Positions 1 to 5,397 of a stretch of DNA of 7,060 bases are shown piece after piece. The position numbers were made by a program, and so were the translations under genes. The stretch comes from Bacteroidales bacterium (GTDB taxonomy: Bacteria > Bacteroidota > Bacteroidia > Bacteroidales > UBA12077): positions 1-7,060 of the forward strand of contig JAUVUS010000128.1 of assembly GCA_030600865.1 (NCBI GenBank), given 5' to 3'. The notes beneath the pieces are model-generated. The model searched no databases. It saw only the letters and a list, made by a program, of their open reading frames with translations, and was not told where the DNA came from. Each line of letters starts with the position of its first letter. Position 1 is the first letter of the stretch.

Positions 1-1
1 A

Positions 2-94
2 ATAGGGATGGTTCCTACTGCTGCTGCAGTTGCCTGTGCTTTCAATAAATTTGATGGTAAGAAAAGATTTAAATTACCTTTACTAAGAGATTAA
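2..94 (+). CDS. C-terminal end of a molybdopterin-binding xanthine dehydrogenase-family subunit (5' truncated by window edge)
   Basis: Only the last 30 codons and the TAA stop are visible. They read IGMVPTAAAVACAF, then NKFDGKKRFKLPL, then LRD. The pattern G-x-V-P-T-A-A-A-V-A followed by a DGKRRF-LPL-like tail is typical of the extreme C-terminus of the large molybdenum-cofactor subunit of xanthine dehydrogenase-type hydroxylases, including those called selenium-dependent xanthine dehydrogenases. In E. coli the equivalent gene, xdhD, lies in the same locus as ssnA. The product would hydroxylate or reduce a purine ring in the cytoplasm using Mo cofactor, FeS clusters and FAD. The XdhC-family maturation gene at the far right of the window fits. 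The fragment is short, so the subfamily cannot be decided; the family call rests on this motif plus the neighbours. Confidence 0.68.
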   Translation: MGMVPTAAAVACAFNKFDGKKRFKLPLLRD

Positions 95-96
95 TT

Positions 97-183
97 GAGA
101 TTCCGCATCACCTGCCTGTCGGCAGACAGGAGTGCGGAATGACATAAAATTTTTATTGTCATTCCCGTGAAAACGGGAATCTC
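97..183. repeat. Inverted pair of REP-like palindromes (tail-out), REPIN-like
   Basis: Two hairpin-forming repeats sit head to head. The left copy (97-143) starts GAGATTCC and ends GGAATGAC; its stem pairs 100-107 with 133-140, with an inner stem 115-120/125-130. The right copy (158-183) starts GTCATTCC and ends GGAATCTC; its stem is ATTCCCG (161-167) against CGGGAAT (174-180). Bases 161-180 have the form ATTCCC-N8-GGGAAT, the form described for Neisseria dRS3 repeats. The outer ends GAGATTCC/GGAATCTC and the inner ends GGAATGAC/GTCATTCC are exact reverse complements, so the whole block could fold as one long cruciform. It fills the gap between the xanthine dehydrogenase stop and the ssnA start, ending 7 bp before the ATG. 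Confidence 0.85.
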
Positions 184-190
184 GTTATAA

Positions 191-1468
191 ATGACAAATA
201 TGATTTTACTTAAAAACACTACATATATCGACTGGGAAACATTGGAATTTAAGAATACAAATATTCTTGTTGAAGAAGGAATTTCCGGTAAAATAAAATT
301 CATTGATAATGTTAATAATATAAAGAATACAGATCAAACTATTGATTGTAAGGGAAAACTGGTTACTAAATCTTTTGCAGTCGGGCATCATCATGTATAT
401 TCTGCTTTAGCACGTGGAATGGGAGCTCCGAAAAAAAATCCTGAAAACTTTTATGAAATACTGCAATACATCTGGTGGACATTAGACAAAGCTTTGGATA
501 AAGACATGATTGAAGCAAGTGCTTTGACCACAGCTATGGCATGCGCTAAAGCTGGTTCAACTTTTGTCATCGATCATCATGCATCACCAAATTTTATTGA
601 AGGTTCATTGGATATAATCGCAAAAGCATTTGATAAAGTAGGTGTTAATCATTTATTGTGTTATGAAATTACTGACCGAGACGGTTTAGACAAGGCTGAA
701 AAAGGACTTTCAGAAACAGAAAATTATTTAAAATTGAATCAGGGACTTGTAGGCTTGCATGCTTCATTTACGGTTAGTGACCAAACAATGAAAAAAGCTG
801 CTGATTTAATGAATAAATACAATTCAGGATTCCATATTCATGTGGCAGAAGACCTTTATGACCAAAGACATTGTCAGGATAATTATAATAAACGCACAGT
901 TGAACGTTTAAACGATTATGGAGTTTTAGATTCTTCAAAAACTATTCTTGGGCACTGTTTACACATTGATGAAAATGAACGAGATATTATTAAAAATTCA
1001 AAATCATTTGTTGTTCAGAATATGGAAAGTAATTTAAATAACAAAGTCGGTTATTTTAATGCCAAAGAATTAGGTGATAATATACTACTTGGAACAGATG
1101 GAATGCATAGCGATATGTTACAAAGCGCAAAAGCAGCTTTCTTTGTTGGGCAAGGTTTTGATACTATTGATTATCCGTCTGCTTATGATCGTTTCAGAAA
1201 AGTGCATGATTATATCGAAATAAACAAATTTGATGGCGACGGAGAAAACAATCTTGTAATTCTGGATTACGACTCTCCTACTGAAATCAATCAAAATAAT
1301 TTTTTGGGGCATTTCATTTTTGGAATTAATTCAAATCATATAAATGATGTTATTTCCAATGGAAAAATCATTGTAAAAGACCGCAAAATACAAAATGTAA
1401 ATGAATCTGAAATTCTGGACTTCTCTAAAGAACAATCGCTCCGACTATGGGAAAAAATGCAAGCCTAA
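191..1468 (+). CDS. ssnA: SsnA-like amidohydrolase/aminohydrolase of the purine degradation locus
   Basis: Metal-dependent amidohydrolase of 425 aa; E. coli SsnA is of similar length (about 440). Visible landmarks are a short N-terminal beta segment, the first metal motif GHHHVYSALARG at residues 65-76 (H66/H68), WWTLDKALD near 95-103, VIDHHASP at 126-133, FHIHVAEDLYD at 214-224 (H215/H217), GHCLH with H255, an NMESNLNNKVGY stretch at 277-288, and GTDGMHSDM at 301-309 with catalytic Asp303. The order and wording match SsnA rather than guanine deaminase or TrzA/AtzA enzymes. It probably hydrolyses a cyclic amide or amidine bond in a purine-derived intermediate; the exact substrate is not shown by sequence. 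It likely shares a transcript with the upstream dehydrogenase gene. A second ATG at 200 (MILLKN...) fits the family's usual N-terminus slightly better and is a credible alternative start. No Shine-Dalgarno sequence is visible, and the leader is the preceding repeat. Confidence 0.9.
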   Translation: MTNMILLKNTTYIDWETLEFKNTNILVEEGISGKIKFIDNVNNIKNTDQTIDCKGKLVTKSFAVGHHHVYSALARGMGAPKKNPENFYEILQYIWWTLDKALDKDMIEASALTTAMACAKAGSTFVIDHHASPNFIEGSLDIIAKAFDKVGVNHLLCYEITDRDGLDKAEKGLSETENYLKLNQGLVGLHASFTVSDQTMKKAADLMNKYNSGFHIHVAEDLYDQRHCQDNYNKRTVERLNDYGVLDSSKTILGHCLHIDENERDIIKNSKSFVVQNMESNLNNKVGYFNAKELGDNILLGTDGMHSDMLQSAKAAFFVGQGFDTIDYPSAYDRFRKVHDYIEINKFDGDGENNLVILDYDSPTEINQNNFLGHFIFGINSNHINDVISNGKIIVKDRKIQNVNESEILDFSKEQSLRLWEKMQA

Positions 1469-1471
1469 ATC

Positions 1472-1565
1472 AAGATAAAAGACAAAAGGAAAAAGGAAAA
1501 AGAAAAAAGGGAAAATGAAACTATAACTTTATTCTTCTTTAAATCCCCCTTTTTACTTTTATCTT
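1472..1565. repeat. Purine tract / pyrimidine tract with 10-bp inverted ends (possible hairpin or terminator)
   Basis: After the ssnA stop the + strand is almost pure purine (1472-1514), followed by a pyrimidine-rich stretch (1528-1584). The ends AAGATAAAAG (1472-1481) and CTTTTATCTT (1556-1565) are perfect reverse complements, and the inner AAGG-rich and CCCCCTTTTT parts can pair partially. Transcribed, this would give a long A/G : U/C hairpin ending in a U-rich run, so it could weaken or end the ssnA transcript. It could equally be a degenerate intergenic repeat. Function is uncertain. Confidence 0.4.
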
Positions 1566-1567
1566 TG
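1538..1567 (+). promoter_or_regulatory. Candidate Bacteroidota-type promoter for the downstream membrane/GNAT gene
   Basis: TATCTTTG at 1560-1567 is a full match to the Bacteroidota -7 consensus TAnnTTTG. A TTTA triplet-plus (1538-1541), 18 bp upstream, is a weak -33 element; TTTG would be expected. A start of transcription near 1572 would leave a leader of about 22 nt before the ATG at 1594. The region is T-rich, so a chance match is possible. Confidence 0.35.
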
Positions 1568-1593
1568 TACTTTAAACTTTTTTCTTGAATATT

Positions 1594-2226
1594 ATGGAAA
1601 CAAACATATTACAATGGATAGGTTATACGGCTTCAGTTATAATTGCTCTATCCATGACAATGAACTCAATTGTTAAATTCAGGTGGATAAATCTTGCAGG
1701 AGCCATAACATTTTCAACATATGGTTTTCTTATTGGCGCATTACCTGTTGGATTTCTTAATGGCTTTATTGTTACTGTCGATATTTATTATCTGTTTACA
1801 ATTTACGCTAAAAAAGAGATTTTTGAGACTCTGGAAGTCAGAGCAGATAATAAATATTTACTGCGATTCTTAGAATTTCATAACAACGAGATACAGAAAT
1901 TCTTTCCTGGTTTTACCTATAATCCTGAAATTAACACCATAAGTTTCTTTATTCTTAGAAATACCGCTGTTGCAGGGCTTTTTCTGGCACACAGAGAAGA
2001 TAACAATATTCTAAAAGTCGGACTGGATTATGTGGTTCCCGAATACCGTGATTTTAAAAACGGAAGATATATCTATCTTCGTTTAAGAAGAAAATTTATT
2101 GATGATGGTTTTGATACTGTAATGGCTACCGGTAAAAGTGTAAAATATTCGAAATATCTAAAGAAATTAGGATTTATAGAAAATAAGGATGGAATGTTTG
2201 TTAAGGTTTTGGATAAGACTAAATAA
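1594..2226 (+). CDS. Membrane-anchored YgjV-like / GNAT-like fusion protein
   Basis: A 210-aa protein in two parts. Residues 1-73 hold three hydrophobic segments (about 6-25, 32-49, 53-72) with the layout WIGYTASVIIALSM...FRWINLAGAITFSTYG, resembling the YgjV inner-membrane family and small PQ-loop/SemiSWEET-like proteins. Residues 80-205 look soluble and GNAT-like: a beta strand with FFILRNTAVAGLFLA (118-132), a central strand KVGLDYVVPEYRDFKNGRY (141-159) where acyl-CoA-binding GNATs carry V-xx-xx-R/Q-x-x-G-x-G/A, then a helix and the ending YSKYLKKLGFIENKDGMF, a common GNAT C-terminus. The P-loop-like acyl-CoA motif is degenerate, so activity is not certain. The frame is also open from a TTG at 1585, but the ATG at 1594 is preferred. 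Its place between ssnA and hyuA is not explained by known purine pathways; it may be an unrelated insertion or a modifier/transport accessory. Confidence 0.65.
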   Translation: METNILQWIGYTASVIIALSMTMNSIVKFRWINLAGAITFSTYGFLIGALPVGFLNGFIVTVDIYYLFTIYAKKEIFETLEVRADNKYLLRFLEFHNNEIQKFFPGFTYNPEINTISFFILRNTAVAGLFLAHREDNNILKVGLDYVVPEYRDFKNGRYIYLRLRRKFIDDGFDTVMATGKSVKYSKYLKKLGFIENKDGMFVKVLDKTK

Positions 2227-2230
2227 CAAA

Positions 2231-2304
2231 TTGTCATTCCTGCGCAGGCAGGAATCTATTAAGAGGTTTAATTGTAGATTCCGGGACTTCGCCCGGAATG
2301 ACAA
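2231..2304. repeat. Inverted pair of REP-like palindromes (head-out)
   Basis: The left copy begins TTGTCATTCC (2231-2240) and ends GGAATCTA (2251-2258), with a perfect 8-bp stem ATTCCTGC/GCAGGAAT (2236-2243/2248-2255) and a 4-nt loop. The right copy begins TAGATTCC (2275-2282) and ends GGAATGACAA (2295-2304), with an 8-bp stem ATTCCGGG/CCCGGAAT (2278-2285/2292-2299). The heads face outward, the opposite of the 97-183 pair. The outer 10 bp (TTGTCATTCC/GGAATGACAA) are perfectly complementary. The stems have different sequences but the heads and tails are constant, which marks them as members of one family. The pair occupies most of the gap before hyuA and could also slow transcription. Confidence 0.85.
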
Positions 2305-2343
2305 GCAGCATTTTATACTACAAAAGAATTAGTAAATTTACAT

Positions 2344-3585
2344 ATGAATATTTTAATAAAAAACGGAACCATAGTAACTTCAGATCGAACTTTCAGTTCT
2401 GATATTTATATTTATGATAACAAAATTACCCAAATTGGGAATTCATTAAATATTTCTGAATCAATTGATAAAACAATTGATGCCAAAGGATTTTATATTT
2501 TTCCCGGAGGAATAGATCCTCATGTTCATATGCACCTTCCAACACCTGCTGGTTATTCATCGGATGATTTTGAATCGGGAAGTTCAGCTGCTCTTTTTGG
2601 CGGGACCACTACCCTGATCGATTTTGTTACTCCACTAAAAGGACAAACCTTAATTGAAGCTTTAAACCAAAGAAAAGTGGAAGCAGAAAATTCACTTTGC
2701 GATTATTCTTTTCATGTTAGCCCCATTGAATGGAAGGATACAACAGAACAGGAAATTAAAGATTGTATAAAAGCCGGAATAACTTCTTTTAAAGTTTATA
2801 TGGCTTATAAAGATAGCATTGGCTTAAATGATGATGACATTTTTAAAGTAATGCAAGTTGTTGGAAAAGCAGGAGGCATTGTAACATTACATTGTGAAAT
2901 AGGAGATAAAATAGATGAGTTAAAAAATGAACTTGCAGAAAATAGCAAATTAAGTCCTGAATTTCATCCTGTTTCACGACCAACACACACTGAATCAGAA
3001 GCTGTAAAAAAAGCAATTGAGCTGGCTAAAAAAGCCGGTTGCTCAATATATATTGTTCATACATCCACCGAAGATTCAATTAAACATATTGAAGAAGCTC
3101 AAAAAACCGGACAGATAGTTTATTCCGAAAGCTGTCCTCAATATTTACTTTTAGACGACTCAAAATATATTGGTGATTTTAAAGATACTTCTAAGTTTAT
3201 TATAAGTCCACCTTTGCGTAAAAAGGAAGATCAAAATATTCTTTGGGATTCAATTAACAAAGGAATTGTAAAAACCATTGGCACAGATCATTGTCCTTTT
3301 AATATGAAGCAAAAAATACAAGGAATTAATGATTTCAGAAAAATACCTAACGGCGCTGGTGGTGTTGAACACAGACTATCTTTACTCTTCACATATGGTG
3401 TTTTAGAAAACATAATCACAATTAATCAATTTGTTGATATTACATCAACACAAGCTGCAAAAATATTTGGTTTGTACCCACAAAAAGGCGAAATAGCAGT
3501 TGGTTCAGATGCTGATCTGATTATTTGGAATCCTGAAAAAGAAAATATAATTTTGTTAAAACACATCAACAGAATTGTGATTTAG
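2344..3585 (+). CDS. hyuA: Dihydropyrimidinase/D-hydantoinase-like cyclic ureide hydrolase, HyuA type, frameshifted C-terminus
   Basis: A cyclic amidohydrolase that should open hydantoin- or dihydropyrimidine-type rings to N-carbamoyl products. Its catalytic set is complete: H60 and H62 in GGIDPHVHMH, the carbamylated lysine K150 in SFKVYMAY, H183 in TLHCEIGD, H239 in YIVHTST, and D315 in GTDHCPF. The stretches SESCPQYLLLD (261-271), FIISPPLR (285-292), PNGAGGVEHR (335-344) and GSDADLIIWNP (387-397) are also characteristic. In this frame it stops after 413 aa with a non-homologous tail (NIILLKHINRIVI). The normal C-terminus continues in another frame to 3710; restoring one base would give about 455 aa, the usual size. 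Active-site residues lie before the break, but the lost segment completes the small beta-sandwich domain and the subunit contacts. It follows the 2231-2304 repeat pair and belongs with ssnA, ygeW and ygeY in the purine locus. The preferred substrate cannot be read from sequence. Confidence 0.88.
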   Translation: MNILIKNGTIVTSDRTFSSDIYIYDNKITQIGNSLNISESIDKTIDAKGFYIFPGGIDPHVHMHLPTPAGYSSDDFESGSSAALFGGTTTLIDFVTPLKGQTLIEALNQRKVEAENSLCDYSFHVSPIEWKDTTEQEIKDCIKAGITSFKVYMAYKDSIGLNDDDIFKVMQVVGKAGGIVTLHCEIGDKIDELKNELAENSKLSPEFHPVSRPTHTESEAVKKAIELAKKAGCSIYIVHTSTEDSIKHIEEAQKTGQIVYSESCPQYLLLDDSKYIGDFKDTSKFIISPPLRKKEDQNILWDSINKGIVKTIGTDHCPFNMKQKIQGINDFRKIPNGAGGVEHRLSLLFTYGVLENIITINQFVDITSTQAAKIFGLYPQKGEIAVGSDADLIIWNPEKENIILLKHINRIVI

Positions 3586-3710
3586 AGATTTACGAAGGAA
3601 TTAAAACAATTGGCGCTCCTGAAGTGATAATTTTCAATGGTGAAATAGTTGTTGAGAATGGCATATTAATTTCGGATAATAAAGGTAATTTTTTGAAACG
3701 ACACATTTAA
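3555..3710 (+). pseudogene. hyuA: Out-of-frame C-terminal segment of hyuA
   Basis: Read from 3555 in the shifted frame, the sequence gives VKTHQQNCDLEIYEG, then IKTIGAPEVIIFNGEIVV, then ENGILISDNKGNFLKRHI and a TAA stop (3708-3710). This is the standard hydantoinase ending: the family's T-x-H-x-N-x-D/Y-x-x-Y/W-EG, G-x-P-x-x-V/I-x-x-G-x-x-V and final G-x-G-x-F-L-x-R. The junction is at the TTTT run 3551-3554; a fifth T would make ...ENIIFVKTH... and join the frames. The rest of this segment is uninterrupted and well conserved, so the shift is either very recent or a sequencing/assembly error. It has no start codon of its own and is not a separate gene. Confidence 0.88.
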
Positions 3711-3716
3711 TCTTAC

Positions 3717-3733
3717 CAAAATCTCCGATTTTG
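3717..3733 (+). terminator. Short hairpin after hyuA, possible terminator
   Basis: CAAAATC (3717-3723) and GATTTTG (3727-3733) form a perfect 7-bp stem with a 3-nt loop, seven bases after the restored hyuA stop. The stem has a 5' A-run and a 3' T-run, so it resembles a weak bidirectional intrinsic terminator between converging transcription units. Its last bases overlap the start of the GIY-YIG element. The stem is AT-rich, so efficiency is doubtful. Confidence 0.35.
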
Positions 3734-3758
3734 TCATTCTGAACGCAGTGAAGAATCT
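3732..3758. repeat. REP-like hairpin, left copy flanking the GIY-YIG gene
   Basis: Head GTCATTCT (3733-3740), tail AGAATCT (3752-3758). It folds as ATTCT/AGAAT (3736-3740/3752-3756), a symmetric GA/GA internal loop that could form tandem G-A pairs, a 2-bp stem AC/GT (3743-3744/3748-3749) and a GCA loop. It overlaps the end of the GIY-YIG coding sequence. Confidence 0.8.
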
Positions 3759-4053
3759 AATCAACTTCATCATTCAAGAATCGCCATTCAGGATTAAAAC
3801 CTAAAATTAGCTTTTCTTTTTTTCTTCTTACCCAACCTTTTATTTCTTTTTCTCTTTTAATTGCATGCTCAATATATTGAAGTCTTTCAAAGTAAACCAA
3901 ATTATAACAATTATATTTTCCTGCAAAAGTCTTTTTTTTACCCAATGCATCTTCCTTATGTTCAAATATTCTTCGTTTTAAATTATTTGTAACACCAGTA
4001 TATAAGACTGTTTTGTTTTTGTTTGTAAGAATATATGTAAAGTAGTTTTGCAT
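3757..4053 (-). CDS. Small GIY-YIG nuclease-domain protein (YhbQ/UPF0213-like)
   Basis: A 98-aa single-domain GIY-YIG protein. The first motif is YFTYILTN (4-11), followed by the YTGVT strand (18-22) that stands for the canonical YIG, then LKRRIFEHKE (25-34) with the catalytic Arg28 and His32. A helix, AIKREKEIKGWVRRKKEKLI (64-83), carries the metal-binding Glu68. The ending GFNPEWRFLN is common in this group. There is no second DNA-binding domain, unlike homing endonucleases or UvrC. Related small proteins include single-strand nucleases such as Neisseria Ssn. The gene is transcribed against hyuA and lies between it and ygeW; the flanking repeats suggest it arrived as a unit. Its ATG (4053-4051) lies 14 bp from the upstream repeat copy. 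It has no evident role in purine catabolism. Confidence 0.88.
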   Translation of the reverse strand: MQNYFTYILTNKNKTVLYTGVTNNLKRRIFEHKEDALGKKKTFAGKYNCYNLVYFERLQYIEHAIKREKEIKGWVRRKKEKLILGFNPEWRFLNDEVD

Positions 4054-4067
4054 AATTTTATGGATAA

Positions 4068-4094
4068 AGATTCTTCGCTTTGCTCAGAATGACA
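4068..4094. repeat. REP-like hairpin, right copy flanking the GIY-YIG gene
   Basis: This is the inverted copy of the 3732-3758 repeat. On the - strand it folds as ATTCT, GA, GC, AAA, GC, GA, AGAAT: the same 5-bp stem (4086-4090/4070-4074) and GA/GA internal loop, but with a GC/GC inner stem and an AAA loop instead of AC/GT and GCA. It lies just upstream of the GIY-YIG start and could influence its expression. Confidence 0.8.
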
Positions 4095-4116
4095 TTCTAG
4101 TTAACAGTTTACTAAA

Positions 4117-4139
4117 CAAAAAAGGCAGGTTAAAAACCC
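4117..4139 (-). terminator. Weak terminator-like element at the ygeW 3' end
   Basis: On the - strand the last ygeW codons and stop form GGTT-TTT-AACC (4138-4128), followed four bases later by a run of six T (4123-4118). The stem is only 4 bp, so this is a tentative factor-independent terminator that overlaps the stop codon. Confidence 0.28.
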
Positions 4140-5317
4140 ACCCTTCTTCTATCTCTTTTAAGGATATTATTTAATGTTTCGGACGGATTTTTAAATTTAT
4201 TGGTAAACATCATTGCAGCAATAATATATGGTTTAAAGCCTGCTTCAAGATATGTTCTGATTCGGTATTTTTCAAAAACATCAGCATTTACTTCACCTAC
4301 CTTACATGAAACTCCACTAATATCGGCAGGTAAACAATGCATATACAATGCATCCTGATTTTTAGTTAATTTCATTTTTGATTCGTTATATTCCCAATCT
4401 TTAAATTTAGCATTATTCGCTAAACAAGTTTGTTCCAATGCTTTTAAGCCTTCTTTATCAGCATTTTTCAATAATTCAGTTCGCTGCTGCATAATATGAA
4501 AAGGTGCCCAACTCTTAGGATAAACAATATCGGCATCTTTAATGGCATCTTCCATAGAATGACTGATATTGAATGATCCACCGCTTTGTTGTGCATTATT
4601 CTTAGCAATATCAACAATCTCAGGAATTAAATCATAACCTTCAGGATAAGCCAGTTCGATATTCATTCCGTAGCGAGACATTAAGCCAATAATTCCTTGT
4701 GGAACCGATAAAGGTTTCCCATAACTTGGTGAATAAGCCCAGCTCATCACAATTTTTTTACCTTTAAGATTTTCAAGTGAACCAAATTGCTGCTGCAAAT
4801 GCATTAAATCAGCCATCGATTGTGTCGGATGATCCATATCGCATTGTAAGTTTACAATTCCCGGCCGGTTAGGTAAAACTCCTTCAGCAAATCCTTCATC
4901 AAGAGCATCGCCTACTTCGCACATATATTTATTTCCTTCACCAAGATACATATCATCACGTATTCCAATGAAATCAGAAAGAAAAGAAATCATATTAGCG
5001 GTTTCACGCACAGTTTCACCATGTGCAATTTGTGATTTTTGTTCATCTAAATCCTGAACAGCGCAACCTAATAAATTACTTGCCGATGCAAATGAAAAGC
5101 GTGTGCGGGTTGAATTATCACGAAAATTTGATATTGATAAACCAGAATCAAAAACTCGGGGAGAAATATTATTATCTCTTATTTCCTTTAGAATTTCAGC
5201 TACTTTCAAAATGCCTTTTAAATCTTCCTTGCTTTTTGCCCATGTAAGTAAAAAATCTTTTTTGTAAAGATCAGTTTTCAGTTGACCCAGCTTATTTATT
5301 TTATCTTGTAAACTCAT
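4130..5317 (-). CDS. ygeW: YgeW-type knotted carbamoyltransferase
   Basis: A 395-aa member of the aspartate/ornithine carbamoyltransferase superfamily, nearly the length of E. coli YgeW (396) and agreeing with it along the whole protein. Carbamoyl-phosphate-binding motifs are FRDNSTRTRFSF (65-76, S69-T-R-T-R73), HPTQSMAD (163-170) and MHCLPADISGVSCK (326-339). Signatures specific to YgeW are KDFLLTW (20-26), DLDEQKSQIAHGETVRETAN (89-108), AYSPSYGKPLSVPQGIIGLM (194-213) and YPKSWAPF (266-273); these replace the ornithine and aspartate recognition loops. In the purine/uric acid pathway it is thought to act on a ureido-diaminopropionate-type intermediate, probably in the direction that yields carbamoyl phosphate. 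That assignment is from knowledge of the locus, not from this sequence. It follows ygeY by 208 bp on the same strand; E. coli has ygeX between them, which is absent here. The ATG follows an A/T-rich leader without a Shine-Dalgarno sequence. Confidence 0.95.
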   Translation of the reverse strand: MSLQDKINKLGQLKTDLYKKDFLLTWAKSKEDLKGILKVAEILKEIRDNNISPRVFDSGLSISNFRDNSTRTRFSFASASNLLGCAVQDLDEQKSQIAHGETVRETANMISFLSDFIGIRDDMYLGEGNKYMCEVGDALDEGFAEGVLPNRPGIVNLQCDMDHPTQSMADLMHLQQQFGSLENLKGKKIVMSWAYSPSYGKPLSVPQGIIGLMSRYGMNIELAYPEGYDLIPEIVDIAKNNAQQSGGSFNISHSMEDAIKDADIVYPKSWAPFHIMQQRTELLKNADKEGLKALEQTCLANNAKFKDWEYNESKMKLTKNQDALYMHCLPADISGVSCKVGEVNADVFEKYRIRTYLEAGFKPYIIAAMMFTNKFKNPSETLNNILKRDRRRVGF

Positions 5318-5397
5318 ATGTATGTATTTTATATTCTATAAATTAAGTTAATTACTATATTGATAAAACTTATCTATTTACCAGCTCATTGGATTGT

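Larger units (their letters stand above)
3732..4094 (-). mobile_element. GIY-YIG nuclease gene flanked by inverted REP-like hairpins (putative mobile unit)
   Basis: A 363-bp unit bounded by perfect 11-bp inverted ends, TGTCATTCTGA at 3732-3742 and TCAGAATGACA at 4084-4094. Each end is part of a full repeat copy (3732-3758 and 4068-4094) with tails AGAATCT/AGATTCT pointing inward. The only gene inside is the GIY-YIG protein, and its stop codon TAG (3759-3757) lies within the left repeat. The repeats share head GTCATTC and tail GAATCT with the two pairs elsewhere in the window. No target-site duplication is evident in the flanks. Mobility is inferred from structure, not shown. Confidence 0.55.

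Noticed and set aside
97..183. CRISPR-like array from repeated GTCATTCC/GGAATC units
   Set aside because: The copies are inverted pairs with palindromic, variable stems and no regular direct repeat-spacer pattern, and no cas gene is present.
91..394. Reverse-strand open frames at 91-303 and 206-394
   Set aside because: They overlap the repeats and the strongly conserved ssnA N-terminus, and their translations show no recognisable domain.
1118..1312. Reverse-strand open frame inside ssnA
   Set aside because: It is opposite the conserved SsnA metal-binding and C-terminal region and has no family features.
1585..1593. TTG at 1585 as the start of the membrane/GNAT gene
   Set aside because: It adds only three residues (MNI) before the ATG at 1594. 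The ATG gives a normal YgjV-like N-terminus and a better leader distance from the candidate promoter.
2333..2340. TAAATTTA as a -7 promoter box for hyuA
   Set aside because: It lies so close to the ATG at 2344 that transcription would start at or inside the coding sequence, and no -33 element fits.
3549..3562. Programmed ribosomal frameshifting to explain the hyuA frame change
   Set aside because: A -1 shift would join the frames, but no X-XXY-YYZ slippery heptamer lies in the zero frame at 3549-3562; TTAAAAC occurs in the wrong phase. Other hydantoinases are single-frame, so mutation or error is simpler.
3722..4104. Target-site duplication around the GIY-YIG element
   Set aside because: The flanks (ending ...CGATTT on the left and starting TTCTAG on the right) show no convincing direct repeat, so no insertion footprint is claimed.
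5023..5247. Plus-strand open frame inside ygeW
   Set aside because: It is antisense to the conserved STRTR region of YgeW, with no domain or plausible leader.
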